Positions 1 through 9,596 of a DNA stretch of 64,000 nucleotides are shown in pieces (positions within the stretch are counted from its first letter, which is position 1; every line of letters begins with the position of its first letter). The translations under genes and the position numbers were made by a program. Location: assembly GCA_016711125.1 (NCBI GenBank), contig JADJTQ010000001.1:124001-188000 (forward strand), read 5' to 3'. The DNA is from Saprospiraceae bacterium. GTDB lineage: Bacteria > Bacteroidota > Bacteroidia > Chitinophagales > Saprospiraceae. Below the pieces are notes generated by a model, which was not told the DNA's origin, made no database searches, and saw only the letters and a program-made list of their open reading frames with translations.

Positions 1-50
1 TCGATTCAATGGCAATTCTTTTGAAAGAAAATATTAAATAGAACACGAGC

Positions 51-184
51 GCGCAACACAGTATATAAGCTATGGCTTGGTCTTTGCTTCTCCGGAGAAT
101 CCGCGAGGATTTTCCAGAAGAGTTTTGTACTTTTAATGGTTCGTGCCAAGAGATACGCCACAGCTCATATACAAGAACGTTATA
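51..184 (+). repeat. attC-like imperfect palindrome
   Basis: A left arm at 61-76 (gtatataagctatggc) pairs with a right arm at 157-172 (gccacagctcatatac) with only two mismatches. The outer ends are a CAAC motif at 54-57 and AACGTTATAG at 176-185. The loop is about 80 bp. Conserved short ends around a long imperfect hairpin, placed 27 bp before the next start codon, match the layout of integron attC sites. No integrase is seen, so attC identity is inference. Confidence 0.5.
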
Positions 185-211
185 GAGAATTACTAATAAA
201 TTAAAAAAAAT

Positions 212-2635
212 ATGAGATATTTTATTTTAAGCCTATTTCTTTTTCTATATTTTTCTGCACAAGCTCAATGGAAAAATCGATATCCAAAAGTTGACGGTTT
301 TGGTCATCATGTTTATTTAGAAGGGTATGAATTACCTGTTTTAAATTCAGGGCCAACAGATCCTGCACCATCTCCGTCAAATAATGAGGTTGTTTTTTCA
401 GCCAAAGGCTGGTTATGGGTTTTGAATGTCAAAACATCAGAAGCCAAAAGGATTACGTTTTCTCCTGACATGGATTCTAGACCCAATTGGTCTCCCGATG
501 GAAGTGAAATAGTTTTTGTTCGTGATAATAGTCTTAATACACAGATAGTCCTTTTAGATTTAGATTCTAATCAGGAAACCATTCTAGTCAATTCAGATGC
601 CTTAGATCTAGATCCAATCTTTTCAGAGGACAGTAAATTTATCTATTATTCTTCGGCAAAAAATGGATCATTCGACCTATGGAAATTAGACCTTTCTACT
701 CGAGAAAATAGCATTTTGACAAAAGAAGGCAGCCTAGAGCGACTTCCAGTGCCTACTAGACAAGGGGCCCATATTGTTTATCTTCATAAATATGATTTTT
801 CTTATGATGCTATAAAATTGTTGGATATAGAAAAAGGTACTTCATCTTTTTTAATAGAGGAAAACTTCGTGTCTCAGGCCGCTTTTACATTGTCGCCAGA
901 CGACAAGACATTGGCCTATACTTGGGCTAATGGAGACGATTACGAGCTTCACTTGCTTAACATCTTTATCCCCAAAAGCAAAATGTTACTTACCAAAAGC
1001 AATGGACTCCCTTTATCTCCTAAATTCAGCTATGATGGGGATTGGGTTTATTTTACTGAAAATAATAAAAATGAGACTTCAGAATTGAAAAGGATATCAG
1101 TCTATGGAGGTTCACCTGAATTATTAAGGGTTAATAAATGGGATTGGGGAAAAGCAACTGGAAAACTAAAAATCACAAGTCTTGTTGATGGAAAAACCGA
1201 AGCTGTAAGAATGAGTGTTATCGATGAAAATGGACATCCCATAATTCCTGAATCTGGTATTATACACTCTGAAGGACAAAATGGAATTGTTTTTTTCTAT
1301 TCTCCTGGAGAAGTGGAAATAGAAGCGCCGCTTGGGAATATAACAATTACTGCTGTACATGGCTTTTCTACTATTAAAAAAGTTCAAGAAAGTAAAATAG
1401 AATCTGGTTCCGCGGAAACTGAAATCAAACTGAACAGAATTTGGAATGCAAAACAAAATGGGTGGTATTCATCCGATAATCATTTTCATCTAAATTATGG
1501 TGGCACAAATAGATTAGACCCAGAAGATATTCGTATAGACCTTAAGGCAGAAGAAGTAGATATTGCTTTTCCTTTGGTAGCAAATCTTGGAAATCGGTTT
1601 CTTGAACAAGGCCTTTTAGATTGGAAAAATAGTGGGTTGCCCATCATATCTTTTGGTCAGGAAGTACGTTCGCATTTCTTAGGACATGTAAATTTAATCG
1701 GAATTAAGGAGTTATACTGGCCTTGGGTTTGGGGACCTTCTTATGATATTTATAAGGCAGACGATAGGCTTAACGCTGAACCACTTCGGTTTGTCCGTGA
1801 AAAAGGTGGATTAGGCGGATATGTTCATCCTGTTTCTGTAAGAGATCCATTTGAAGAAGGTAATGCCCGAGACGTCCCTATTTCATTAACTGCAGATATT
1901 GTTTTGGGAGAGGTAGATATTTTGGAAGTAGGCTGTCTTTGGACAGACGAAATTGGTACCGCAGCCTTATGGCATGAGTTTCTTAATCTGGGTATTCCTG
2001 TTGCTTTATCTGCAGGCAGTGATGTAATGAATAACCTTTATAGAACTATGGCAATTGGCGCAACTAGAGTATACGTAAAGCCCGACGGAGAGTTTTCTCT
2101 AGCAAGTTACTTAGATGCACTTAAAAATGGGAAAAGTTTCGTCAGCAATGCTCCCCAGATTTTATTTTCAGTTGACGATAAGGAAGTGGGTGATGTAATT
2201 AACTCGAATAAAAATAAAGCCAAATGGAAACTAGAAGTTCACTCTCCAGTTCGTTATGATACCGTAGAAATTTTTGTGAATGGTGAAGTGGTTTGGAGTA
2301 CAAAAAGTAAGAAAGGAACAAGCGAAACCTATACTGGCACTATCAAAGTACCTGAAGGTGGATGGATTACGGCCAGGGTTTCCGGCACCAAGTCGGAATG
2401 GCCAATGATGGATAGTTTTATATTCGCAGAGAGCTCTCCCTTATGGTTCAAAAAAATAGGGAGTACTATGTCCAATAGTAAAATTAGTGCAGCCAATAAG
2501 CTACTCAAGATATTAGATACATCTGAAGAAAGATTAAAGCAAGGTTATGGAGAAAACCAAATCCCTAATCTAGAGGACCATTTTTCTAAGGCAAGGGAAA
2601 AATTAGTTGGAATTAGAGGTGAAGGTAAGTACTAA
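212..2635 (+). CDS. TolB-like PD40 propeller fused to CehA/McbA-type PHP metallohydrolase
   Basis: An 807-residue exported protein with an N-terminal signal peptide (residues 1-19, ending AQA). Residues about 45-310 hold PD40/WD-like TolB repeats (SPDGSEIVF, FSEDSKFIYY, LSPDDKTLAY, FSYDGDWVYF). From about residue 415 a PHP-type metal-dependent hydrolase domain of the CehA/McbA family follows. Its likely metal ligands are the HxH pair His424/His426, with His492 (GHVN), His539 (YVHP) and Asp604 (SAGSD). The family hydrolyses esters or carbamates in a few studied cases; the substrate here is unknown. The gene stands alone between attC-like palindromes. A shorter relative without the propeller lies at 59606. 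The start is the first ATG before the signal peptide. Confidence 0.85.
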   Translation: MRYFILSLFLFLYFSAQAQWKNRYPKVDGFGHHVYLEGYELPVLNSGPTDPAPSPSNNEVVFSAKGWLWVLNVKTSEAKRITFSPDMDSRPNWSPDGSEIVFVRDNSLNTQIVLLDLDSNQETILVNSDALDLDPIFSEDSKFIYYSSAKNGSFDLWKLDLSTRENSILTKEGSLERLPVPTRQGAHIVYLHKYDFSYDAIKLLDIEKGTSSFLIEENFVSQAAFTLSPDDKTLAYTWANGDDYELHLLNIFIPKSKMLLTKSNGLPLSPKFSYDGDWVYFTENNKNETSELKRISVYGGSPELLRVNKWDWGKATGKLKITSLVDGKTEAVRMSVIDENGHPIIPESGIIHSEGQNGIVFFYSPGEVEIEAPLGNITITAVHGFSTIKKVQESKIESGSAETEIKLNRIWNAKQNGWYSSDNHFHLNYGGTNRLDPEDIRIDLKAEEVDIAFPLVANLGNRFLEQGLLDWKNSGLPIISFGQEVRSHFLGHVNLIGIKELYWPWVWGPSYDIYKADDRLNAEPLRFVREKGGLGGYVHPVSVRDPFEEGNARDVPISLTADIVLGEVDILEVGCLWTDEIGTAALWHEFLNLGIPVALSAGSDVMNNLYRTMAIGATRVYVKPDGEFSLASYLDALKNGKSFVSNAPQILFSVDDKEVGDVINSNKNKAKWKLEVHSPVRYDTVEIFVNGEVVWSTKSKKGTSETYTGTIKVPEGGWITARVSGTKSEWPMMDSFIFAESSPLWFKKIGSTMSNSKISAANKLLKILDTSEERLKQGYGENQIPNLEDHFSKAREKLVGIRGEGKY

Positions 2636-2651
2636 ATTAATCTAAAGTACC

Positions 2652-2787
2652 GCATAACAATGGATGTAATTAATTGCTTGTTCTGGACTACTATGAAAAT
2701 TCTTGTGGGATATTCCCCTTGGTGCGTACTTGCAAAATTTCGTTCTAACCCACGCAACTACTCATAGCCGAGACTGTTACATGCAAT
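2652..2787 (+). repeat. attC-like imperfect palindrome
   Basis: It starts with GCATAAC 17 bp after the preceding stop codon. An imperfect arm at 2673-2695 (attgcttgttct...ctatg) pairs with 2763-2787 (catagccg...atgcaat). The pairing is weaker than at 51-184, so this call rests partly on its position and on the ATAAC end. Confidence 0.35.
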
Positions 2788-2796
2788 AGCCTACGG

Positions 2797-2860
2797 ATAA
2801 CATGCGGTCATGACGGCGGCGGGGCTATCGCCACAGCCGCCTGTCTACCGCTGAACCTTA
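2797..2860 (+). repeat. Short attC-like GC-rich palindrome
   Basis: ATAAC at 2797-2801 is followed by a GC-rich arm at 2804-2820 that pairs with 2836-2851, and the end reads GAACCTTA (2853-2860). The segment ggctatcgccaca in its loop recurs at 13824-13836 in another intergenic palindrome, so the two belong to one family. The next gene begins 24 bp downstream. Confidence 0.45.
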
Positions 2861-2883
2861 GCAAAAATTATAAAACCTTTAAT

Positions 2884-3990
2884 ATGAGAGAATTTCAAAG
2901 TGGAAAGAGAATCATCGTTAGAACGTTAATTTTAATACTAATTACTATTCATTTTACTTCTTGTGATGGGCAAGTGAGTGAAAAGTCTACAAATAGAGGG
3001 GTGGAAGGAGAAGTGACCACGGAACCCTTAATCTTAAAGAAAAATACATTCTTTACGCAAATACACAATAATTTGAATGGAATGGTAAGGGAGTTTGTCA
3101 GAACTATGTATCAAGACAAAAAAGGAAACTATTGGTTTGGAACAAATGGCAATGGCATTATTCGTTACGATGGTCAAACACTGGAAAAAATCACAATTGA
3201 AGCAAGCCATCAATGGGTGTCGGTTAGAGAAATTGTAGAAGATGAAGCTGGGAATGTATGGTTTGGAACTTCTGATGGACTCGTAAAATATGATGGCGAA
3301 AAATTTACAAAATTCTCAGAAAAGGAAGGTCTGCAAGATGAGGAAATTTGGGGTTTAACTGTAGATGTAAACGGACTAATTTGGGTTGGAACGATTGGAG
3401 GCGTTAGTCATTTTGACGGAGAAAGGTTTACACCTTTTTCGTTACCTGATCTAATGGTCGAAAATCCCCAGCATATGCTATCTGACAAATTGGTAAAAGA
3501 ATTTTTACAGGACAAAAATGGTACGATGTGGCTTTTGACTGATGGGAATGGGATTTTCAAATACGTAGATGGTGAATTTACTCATTTGACCAGTAAGAAT
3601 GGGCTTACCGACAACAATACTGCAGATATACTGGAGGACAAGCAAGGAAATATTTGGATTGGTACTTTTTATGGGGGTGTAAGTAAATTTGATGGAAACT
3701 CATTTACCAATTTCACAAAAGAAGGAATTATTGATGGCATTGAAACCTATAATTTTTGTGAAGACAGTCAAGGAAATATTTGGTTTTCGGCTGAAAATTA
3801 TGGTGTGTATCGCTACGATGGAATAGAATTTACCCAATTCACCAAAGAAGACGGATTAGCTAATGACGGAGTCCAAAGCATTTTTGAAGATAAAAAGGGA
3901 CATCTCTGGTTTGGTACTTGGGAAGGTATAAGCCTTTATGATGGACAAAAAATTATGAATGCTAATGAAAAAGAACCTTGGACAAAATAA
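2884..3990 (+). CDS. Two-component-regulator propeller lipoprotein
   Basis: A 368-residue predicted lipoprotein whose lipobox cysteine is Cys27 (HFTSC). Seven repeats of about 40 residues follow, each built around a W-F/I-G-T core (YWFGTNG, VWFGTSD, IWVGTIGG, MWLLTDG, IWIGTFYG, IWFSAENYG, LWFGTWEG) followed by a YDG or FDG turn. This is the Reg_prop beta-propeller known as the sensor half of hybrid two-component systems of Bacteroidetes. No Y_Y_Y, kinase or output domain follows, so this is a free-standing outer-surface or periplasmic propeller, perhaps a binding protein. The gene is alone between intergenic palindromes. Confidence 0.8.
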   Translation: MREFQSGKRIIVRTLILILITIHFTSCDGQVSEKSTNRGVEGEVTTEPLILKKNTFFTQIHNNLNGMVREFVRTMYQDKKGNYWFGTNGNGIIRYDGQTLEKITIEASHQWVSVREIVEDEAGNVWFGTSDGLVKYDGEKFTKFSEKEGLQDEEIWGLTVDVNGLIWVGTIGGVSHFDGERFTPFSLPDLMVENPQHMLSDKLVKEFLQDKNGTMWLLTDGNGIFKYVDGEFTHLTSKNGLTDNNTADILEDKQGNIWIGTFYGGVSKFDGNSFTNFTKEGIIDGIETYNFCEDSQGNIWFSAENYGVYRYDGIEFTQFTKEDGLANDGVQSIFEDKKGHLWFGTWEGISLYDGQKIMNANEKEPWTK

Positions 3991-4376
3991 AGAAACTGTT
4001 GATAATAGCACCTATACGCACAGCTGTTTCGTGCTTCGTAACACAGGAAACTACTAAGTTTGAAGTTCAGGATAACAGACTGATTCTCAACAAAGTCAGG
4101 AACGGCTAGAACGGATTAATAATGTTGTGGTAGAATTAATATTTTGTAAAATCAGCGCGAGATGAGTAGTTCAACATCCGCGTAAAGTTAGGAAAATCAA
4201 CCTATGTCGTATTCAATCGTTTGGGACTGCTGATTTTGAATAATACCTCTCCACTTGTCACCTTTTCGAATTTTAAGTTTCTTTCCTCGCAAAATGAATG
4301 CATATTTACAGCAAAGAAGGCACACCTCTTCTGGGAGATAATGTACTCTTCAGGGTTTAAAGGCTCAAAATAAATC
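3991..4376. other. Intergenic region before leuA
   Basis: I see no gene here. It holds one copy of a dispersed repeat (4085-4179) and, beyond it, about 200 bp upstream of leuA in which I cannot identify a leader peptide, T-box or attenuator. Confidence 0.5.
4085..4179 (+). repeat. Dispersed ~95-bp repeat, copy 1
   Basis: This aligns along its length with 7747-7841 and 54146-54242. All three begin tctcaa, contain caggaacgg-like and gaatcatgt-like segments, an atcagcg core and gagtatttcaac near the end. It has no coding potential and sits between genes. Copy 1 is preceded by ataacagactga, nearly as copy 3 is. Confidence 0.7.
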
Positions 4377-6059
4377 ATGAAAGCACCTAATATTAGTAAG
4401 TATACGCCATTTCAACCAATATCCTTAAGGGATCGGGAATGGCCCAATCGCAAAATAGAGCATGCTCCTATATGGTGTAGTGTGGACTTGAGGGATGGTA
4501 ACCAGGCGCTTCCGGTGCCAATGGGTATTGATCAAAAAGTAAGACTATTTAAGCAGTTAGTGGCCATCGGATTTAAGCAAATTGAAGTTGGCTTTCCCTC
4601 GGCTTCCGAGACCGAATTTAATTTTTTAAGGAAATTAGTTGAGGAAAATCTCATTCCTGAAGATGTCGCCATTCAAGTACTTGTTCAGGCTCGAGAACCA
4701 CTTATTCGTCGTACCTTCGAATCCCTGAATGGTGTGAAAAATGCAATTGTACATCTGTATAATTCTACTTCGAAACTGCAGCGTAAGGTCACTTTTGGCA
4801 ACGCAAGCAAAGATGAAATTAAGGCTATAGCTGTTAATGGCACCCTTTTGATAAAATCACTTTTAGTAGAAGTTCCAGACACGAATATTACACTAGAATA
4901 TTCACCTGAAAGTTTTTCTGATACAGAAGAAGATTATGCCATCGAAGTCTGCGAAGCCGTCATGGATAGTTGGCAACCGTCACCGGAACACAAGATAATA
5001 CTCAATCTTCCATCTACCGTAGAGTGGAACATGCCCAATACTTATGCAGATCAAATAGAATGGTTTTGCCGTACAATTAAGAATAGAGAATCAATAATAG
5101 TCAGCTTGCACACCCACAATGACAGAGGTACTGGGATTGCGGCAACGGAATTAGGCTTGTTGGCAGGCGCTGATCGCGTGGAAGGTACCTTATTTGGAAA
5201 TGGGGAACGTACTGGTAATTTGGATATTGTCACCTTGGCACTCAATATGAATAGCCACGGCATTCAAACGAACCTGGACTTCTCTGATGTCGATGCGACA
5301 CGGAAGATTTATGAGAAAAATACCGGTATGACGGTACACAAACGACATCCGTATGCAGGGGAATTGGTCTTTACGGCCTTTAGTGGCAGTCACCAGGATG
5401 CAATCAAGAAAGGGATGGATCTGAGAGGTGACGATGAGACTAATTGGGCTGTCCCATATCTAACCATCGATCCTATTGATATAGGTCGTAGTTATGAAGC
5501 GATTATTAGAATCAATAGTCAAAGCGGTAAAGGTGGTGTTGCGTATATCTTAAAGAGGGAATTTGATTATGACTTGCCGAAGAAAATGCATCCTGAAGTC
5601 GGCTTACATATTAATGGACTAGCAGATAAATATGGCAGAGAGTTGACGTTCAAAGAAATTCAGGACGAATTTAAAAAGGAATTTGTGAACCGTAAAGACA
5701 TCATTGATTTAAAGAAATTTGAATTTACGGAATTGAATGAAACAGAAGTTGAAGGGGTTGTAACACTCACTCACCTGGGAAAGGAAATGGAATTGGAAGT
5801 GAAGGGTAACGGACCCATTAATGCGGTGGTCTATGCCTTGAAACAACAAGGATGGAAGGACTTTAATGTAGAACAATATCGTTCGCATTCCGTAGGACAT
5901 AGTTCCGCTTCGGTCTCTGTTTCGTACATCCAACTCTCATTAAAGTCTGATCCAGCGATAAGATTTTGGGGTTGTGGTGAGCATACGAGCATTCGCAGAT
6001 CGGGAGTGAATGCTTTGATTTCTGCGTATAACAGAACTCAGATTATGATAAAGAAGTAG
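4377..6059 (+). CDS. leuA: 2-isopropylmalate synthase (LeuA2 type)
   Basis: Catalyses condensation of acetyl-CoA with 2-oxoisovalerate, the first committed step of leucine biosynthesis, in the cytoplasm. At 560 residues it is full length for the LeuA2 subgroup. Visible family motifs are LRDGNQ (residues 38-43, with the metal-binding Asp), the metal-binding HTHND at 245-249 and GNGERTGN near residue 276. The C-terminal third (about 430-560) is the LeuA allosteric/dimer region and contains a recognisable SVSYIQL stretch. The rest of the leu operon is not adjacent, so the gene is isolated among accessory genes. The ATG chosen gives the usual N-terminus (KYTPFQPI). Confidence 0.95.
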   Translation: MKAPNISKYTPFQPISLRDREWPNRKIEHAPIWCSVDLRDGNQALPVPMGIDQKVRLFKQLVAIGFKQIEVGFPSASETEFNFLRKLVEENLIPEDVAIQVLVQAREPLIRRTFESLNGVKNAIVHLYNSTSKLQRKVTFGNASKDEIKAIAVNGTLLIKSLLVEVPDTNITLEYSPESFSDTEEDYAIEVCEAVMDSWQPSPEHKIILNLPSTVEWNMPNTYADQIEWFCRTIKNRESIIVSLHTHNDRGTGIAATELGLLAGADRVEGTLFGNGERTGNLDIVTLALNMNSHGIQTNLDFSDVDATRKIYEKNTGMTVHKRHPYAGELVFTAFSGSHQDAIKKGMDLRGDDETNWAVPYLTIDPIDIGRSYEAIIRINSQSGKGGVAYILKREFDYDLPKKMHPEVGLHINGLADKYGRELTFKEIQDEFKKEFVNRKDIIDLKKFEFTELNETEVEGVVTLTHLGKEMELEVKGNGPINAVVYALKQQGWKDFNVEQYRSHSVGHSSASVSVSYIQLSLKSDPAIRFWGCGEHTSIRRSGVNALISAYNRTQIMIKK

Positions 6060-6142
6060 GAAGATGGGATCTCATGTATTTTGGATAGCACAAAGTTCGG
6101 CCGGCACAGGGTGCGGTATTATGACCAAAGAAATATAAGAAA

Positions 6143-6168
6143 TACTTTGGATCAAGCCAAAAGTACAA
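6143..6168. repeat. Small repeated hairpin
   Basis: The segment tactttgg-atcaag-ccaaaagta can fold on itself and recurs with two changes at 7907-7932. Each copy lies about 70-150 bp before the start of the next gene. The function is unknown. Confidence 0.4.
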
Positions 6169-6247
6169 GAAGTATTGTCTTTGACACATGTGACATTATA
6201 GTACTTAAGTAGTGATAGTCTCGAAACTTCTCAACCCAATTACTCTG

Positions 6248-6802
6248 ATGAATGTATATATAAATTTTATCCTTCTAATCGTGATTTCAGTGAGCCAATT
6301 CGCTTGTAGCTCCAAACAAGCTCCTAAAGACACAACAATCGAAGCGGACGCTCCGGTTTGTTTTTTAGTAAGGCATGCTGAGAAGGCCGATCTTTCTGCA
6401 GACGCTGAACTATCTGAAGCCGGAAAAGAAAGGACTTTGGAGCTGGCAAAATTTTTAAGAAGCGCAAATATAGAGTATGTCCATAGTTCCGATTTTATCC
6501 GAACACGAGAAACCGCTGCACCCACTGCCAATGAATTTGGATTGACAACTGAAATATATGATCCAGACGACCTTGAAGAATTGGCGCATAAGATAAGGGC
6601 CAAGGGTGGTAATCATTTGATTGTAGGTCACAGTAATACAACACCAGAAATGGTTAAATTACTAGGCGGCGACCCTGGGTCGCAGATAAATGAAGCGGGA
6701 GAATTCGACCGGTTATATATAGTCTATGTTCCTGCCAATAGTACGGGGAAATCGATATTGATGAGATATGGAACTCCCTATATTCTAAGCAGTGACAATT
6801 AG
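6248..6802 (+). CDS. Histidine phosphatase family (SixA-like) lipoprotein
   Basis: About 184 residues from the ATG at 6248, which directly precedes the signal sequence; a GTG at 6212 in the same frame is possible but gives an unlikely leader. The lipobox is QFAC, suggesting membrane anchoring. The phosphohistidine motif is LVRHAEK, with His43 as expected nucleophile, and the second catalytic histidine is His128 in VGHSNT. HSSDFIRTRETA provides a further phosphate-binding Arg. The short, minimal-core form matches SixA-like phosphatases. The substrate is unknown. It stands alone, with no partner kinase beside it. Confidence 0.85.
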   Translation: MNVYINFILLIVISVSQFACSSKQAPKDTTIEADAPVCFLVRHAEKADLSADAELSEAGKERTLELAKFLRSANIEYVHSSDFIRTRETAAPTANEFGLTTEIYDPDDLEELAHKIRAKGGNHLIVGHSNTTPEMVKLLGGDPGSQINEAGEFDRLYIVYVPANSTGKSILMRYGTPYILSSDN

Positions 6803-7020
6803 AACAAATGAAACTAAAATTATTACAGGCTGAACTCCAAAGATGGTGTGCCTTTTTGAACTCTCCATGCATTCTGCTAAAGTGGGGCTTATTAATAATC
6901 AAGAATTTTGCAGGGTTACACCAAAACTAAAACCCTAGAAAATCATTCCATCACAAGAAATCCGATGTTTTGGATTGGCTCGCATCAAAAAAGCATTGTG
7001 CTTAATTTAAAAGAACCGAA

Positions 7021-7593
7021 ATGACAGTAACTTATGACAAGTACTATCAAACTGAAAACTTATTCGGAGAACCATACCCTGAATTAATCGAGTTTTTGGC
7101 TGAATATCCTCTAAAGGGAAAAGTACTTGACTTAGGCTGCGGACAAGGTAGGGATGCTATTGCACTAGCTCGACTTGGTTATTCTGTGATGGGAATTGAT
7201 AATTCAAAAGTTGGAATTGACCAAATGAACCAAATTTCTAAAGCTAAGGACTTGAATTTGGTTGGACGAGTTGGGGACATTTACTCGTTTGACAATTTTG
7301 AAGAATTTGACATTATCCTGCTCGACAGTATGTTTCATTTTGCTAAAAAAGAAAGGGAAAAGGAAATAGGACTAGTCAAGCGAATCCTCTCGAAAATCAA
7401 AAATGGATGTTTAGTAGTAGTTTGTATCCAGGACACGGGAAACAAAGTTCAAATTCTAAATCAAGCCATTGACTTTGAGAAACCACTGAACCGTCTGGCT
7501 GACAAGAAATTCCAGTACACATTTGAAGACGAAGAAAGCGGACATAGATCAGATACTGATTATAGGATGATAGTAATAGAAAAAAAACACTAA
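7021..7593 (+). CDS. Class I SAM-dependent methyltransferase (TehB/Methyltransf_11-like)
   Basis: A 190-residue cytoplasmic protein with a Rossmann-type methyltransferase fold. Motif I is VLDLGCGQGRD (residues 35-45), followed by the acidic loop GIDNS and a motif II/post-II region DIILLDSMFHF. TehB-like enzymes methylate tellurite or small metabolites, but the substrate here cannot be assigned. The stop codon is followed 10 bp later by an attC-like GTGTAAC motif, so the gene may be a mobile cassette. Confidence 0.8.
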   Translation: MTVTYDKYYQTENLFGEPYPELIEFLAEYPLKGKVLDLGCGQGRDAIALARLGYSVMGIDNSKVGIDQMNQISKAKDLNLVGRVGDIYSFDNFEEFDIILLDSMFHFAKKEREKEIGLVKRILSKIKNGCLVVVCIQDTGNKVQILNQAIDFEKPLNRLADKKFQYTFEDEESGHRSDTDYRMIVIEKKH

Positions 7594-7603
7594 GCACAAT
7601 AAT

Positions 7604-7735
7604 GTGTAACGGACAAGCCACTTATTCGTGATCTTCGGTCAGACAACCTCGAACAAAGGCTATGACGAAATTCGGAAAATCTTCGGTGTTTCGCGCCAGA
7701 TTCCCGGACTTCACATATCGCCTAACACGTTATAC
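7604..7735 (+). repeat. Possible attC-like site (weak arms)
   Basis: It begins GTGTAAC 10 bp after the methyltransferase stop and ends CACGTTATAC, the same end type as the stronger sites. The internal arms pair only loosely, so the call depends on the ends and on the about 130-bp length. Confidence 0.3.
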
Positions 7736-7746
7736 ACCAGGCAGAG

Positions 7747-7841
7747 TCTCAATGAAGCCAGGAGCGATGAGTACGGTTGAATCATGTTATAGTGGAAATC
7801 TATTTTCATTAAATCAGCGAGAGATGAGTATTTCAACGGTC
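7747..7841 (+). repeat. Dispersed ~95-bp repeat, copy 2
   Basis: Aligns with 4085-4179 and 54146-54242 but is the most diverged of the three. It starts 11 bp after an ACGTTATAC end motif. Confidence 0.6.
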
Positions 7842-7906
7842 TCCCCGCATGCTTGTCAACCAGCCTTTAACATGTTAGTTAAAGATTTTGGATTAATTTA
7901 ACCATG

Positions 7907-7932
7907 TACTTTGGGTCAAGCCAAAAGAACAA
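7907..7932. repeat. Small repeated hairpin, second copy
   Basis: Matches 6143-6168 at 24 of 26 positions (tactttgg, tcaagccaaaag, acaa). Confidence 0.4.
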
Positions 7933-8052
7933 ACAAATAAAATCAAATTTTTTCTGTGGTTTTGACATATTAGGGAAATATGTCATACACAATCACCTTT
8001 TTGAGTGACCGCGCAATGGTCGGAGTTTGATACTTTCGATAAAATTTATAGA

Positions 8053-9157
8053 ATGACGATTAGAATATGCACTATTATCTTTCTGGTAAGCCTCGGTGTT
8101 TCAGCGCAAGGTTCGATTGTGACCTGGGTCGTAGGAATTGACGGGTCGTGGGAGGTTCCTGGCAACTGGGTTGGGGGCGCCATTCCCACTGCTAACGATA
8201 GTGTTGTGATTGCGGGGGGCAGGTAGTGTTGTGAAAGTCTCGTCGGCAGCTGCCGCACTCCATGTTACTCTGACCTTTCCTGCTCGGATGGGGATTATTT
8301 CTGGTGCGGTATTATTGATTAAAGATTCTCCGGGAAACGCGATGTATCTTACTGGGGAAATGCTAATTCAGAACGGAGGTGCCGTAACCATAAACAACGC
8401 TTTGCAGGATGCTATTTTGGCGTATCACTCAATGACAAACAATGGAACTATCTCAATCACGAAATGCTCTAACGGAATTGAATTCTTGGGTTCTTCCGAC
8501 ACCCTGTTTAATCATGGGGAAATAGATATTTCGGACGTTACTTTTAGTGCCTTGCTAATGAGTAGCGGAGCCAATCTTGTCAATACAAGAGTCATTACAC
8601 TCAATACCTGTTTTGACGGATTGGTACTCGTCACTAGTTCGACTGCATACTTCTCCGGCACCTCGCAGGTTACAATCGAAAATTCATCTGACGAGGGGAT
8701 TAGTGCAAGACACAATGTTGAGGTGCTCAACGAGGGTGTGATCACAATTGATAATTTTGGAGCTCATGGTCTCAGATCGTACGGATCCTTCGTAAATGAT
8801 GGTCAGATTGACATTACGCGGGACGTCAGTGGAGGTACGGGCATCAAAATTGATTCTTTCAGTTGTTGCTCAGGATCGGTATATCTTGGTTCGATAACCA
8901 ACACGGGTGCCGGAATTATTCAGATAGATCACGCTGAGACTGGCCTTCTTTGCGAACCATCTACCACACTATTGAATGAAGGATCGATTGACATCACGGA
9001 TTGCTCCGGCACCGGCTTTCATATGGAACCAAGAAGCGATGCGGCCTTGGCAGATGGATCTGTCATGATGCTCAGCGAGATGTATGACCCAGTGATCATA
9101 GACAAGGAAGCGACACTCGATGTTCAAGTCGGGGCGGAGTTGATTGCCGACTTGTAA
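8053..9157 (+). pseudogene. Secreted beta-helix-like protein, frameshifted and truncated
   Basis: The first segment (from ATG 8053) encodes a signal peptide ending VSAQG and then a GSWEVPGNWVGGAIPTANDSV motif typical of the N-terminal cap of Bacteroidetes surface repeat proteins. At the G6 run 8214-8219 the frame breaks. Removing one G joins it to the second frame (GAGSVVKVSS), which runs to 9157 through repeated 'LLNEGSIDITDCSGTGF' type units of about 20-25 residues, indicating a right-handed beta-helix. The protein stops at about 368 residues without a T9SS or anchoring domain, so it is probably cut short as well. The gene is alone between repeat-rich spacers. Binding or adhesion would be a guess. 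Confidence 0.6.
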
Positions 9158-9596
9158 AGTTGCCTTATTTCAAGGTGTTAAGAATTCTCAAAGAGAAATT
9201 CGATATGGCTAATTGCATATCAATTGCAAGAAGAGAACCTGTTCCTCATATACCGTTTTTGATGAACAGTTGACAAAGGAGCAAAAGAGCGATTATGATG
9301 ATAAATATACTTATATTTATTACAAGGACAAGGAGAACATGGTGTTGGAATATGGTGGCGGTGCAATTGGGCCTCAATGCTTTCCAGGTATAGATAGTTA
9401 ATTAAAATAGGCAGGAGCTAAAAGGTTGCAACCACGATCAACTCGCCCTATCGATGCGAGACGATAAGTGCAGCCCACCCGCGAGGCGTCAGCATAGAAA
9501 TAGCTACATCATGCAAACCATAATCTCTTACTGGCCGAAAGCCATAATAAACGAAGAGCATTAAATAATTCAAGAAATAGAACATAATAATAGTTT
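9158..9596. other. Intergenic region, no convincing gene
   Basis: A 62-codon open frame at 9213-9401 lacks recognisable homology and could be the degraded 3' end of the preceding gene. The stretch 9416-9540 is GC-rich with weak palindromes (gcgag/ctcgc type) that may be another cassette boundary. Confidence 0.3.

Larger units (their letters stand above)
7594..8052. other. Intergenic region rich in repeats
   Basis: A 459-bp stretch without a convincing gene. It contains an attC-like segment (7604-7735), copy 2 of the ~95-bp repeat (7747-7841) and the second small hairpin (7907-7932). Confidence 0.5.

Noticed and set aside
1166..1456. Minus-strand 96-codon frame inside the first gene
   Set aside because: It is antisense to conserved coding sequence and has no domain or ribosome-binding site.
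9213..9401. 62-codon frame after the beta-helix pseudogene
   Set aside because: No recognisable domain; it may be a remnant, but I cannot support it as a gene.
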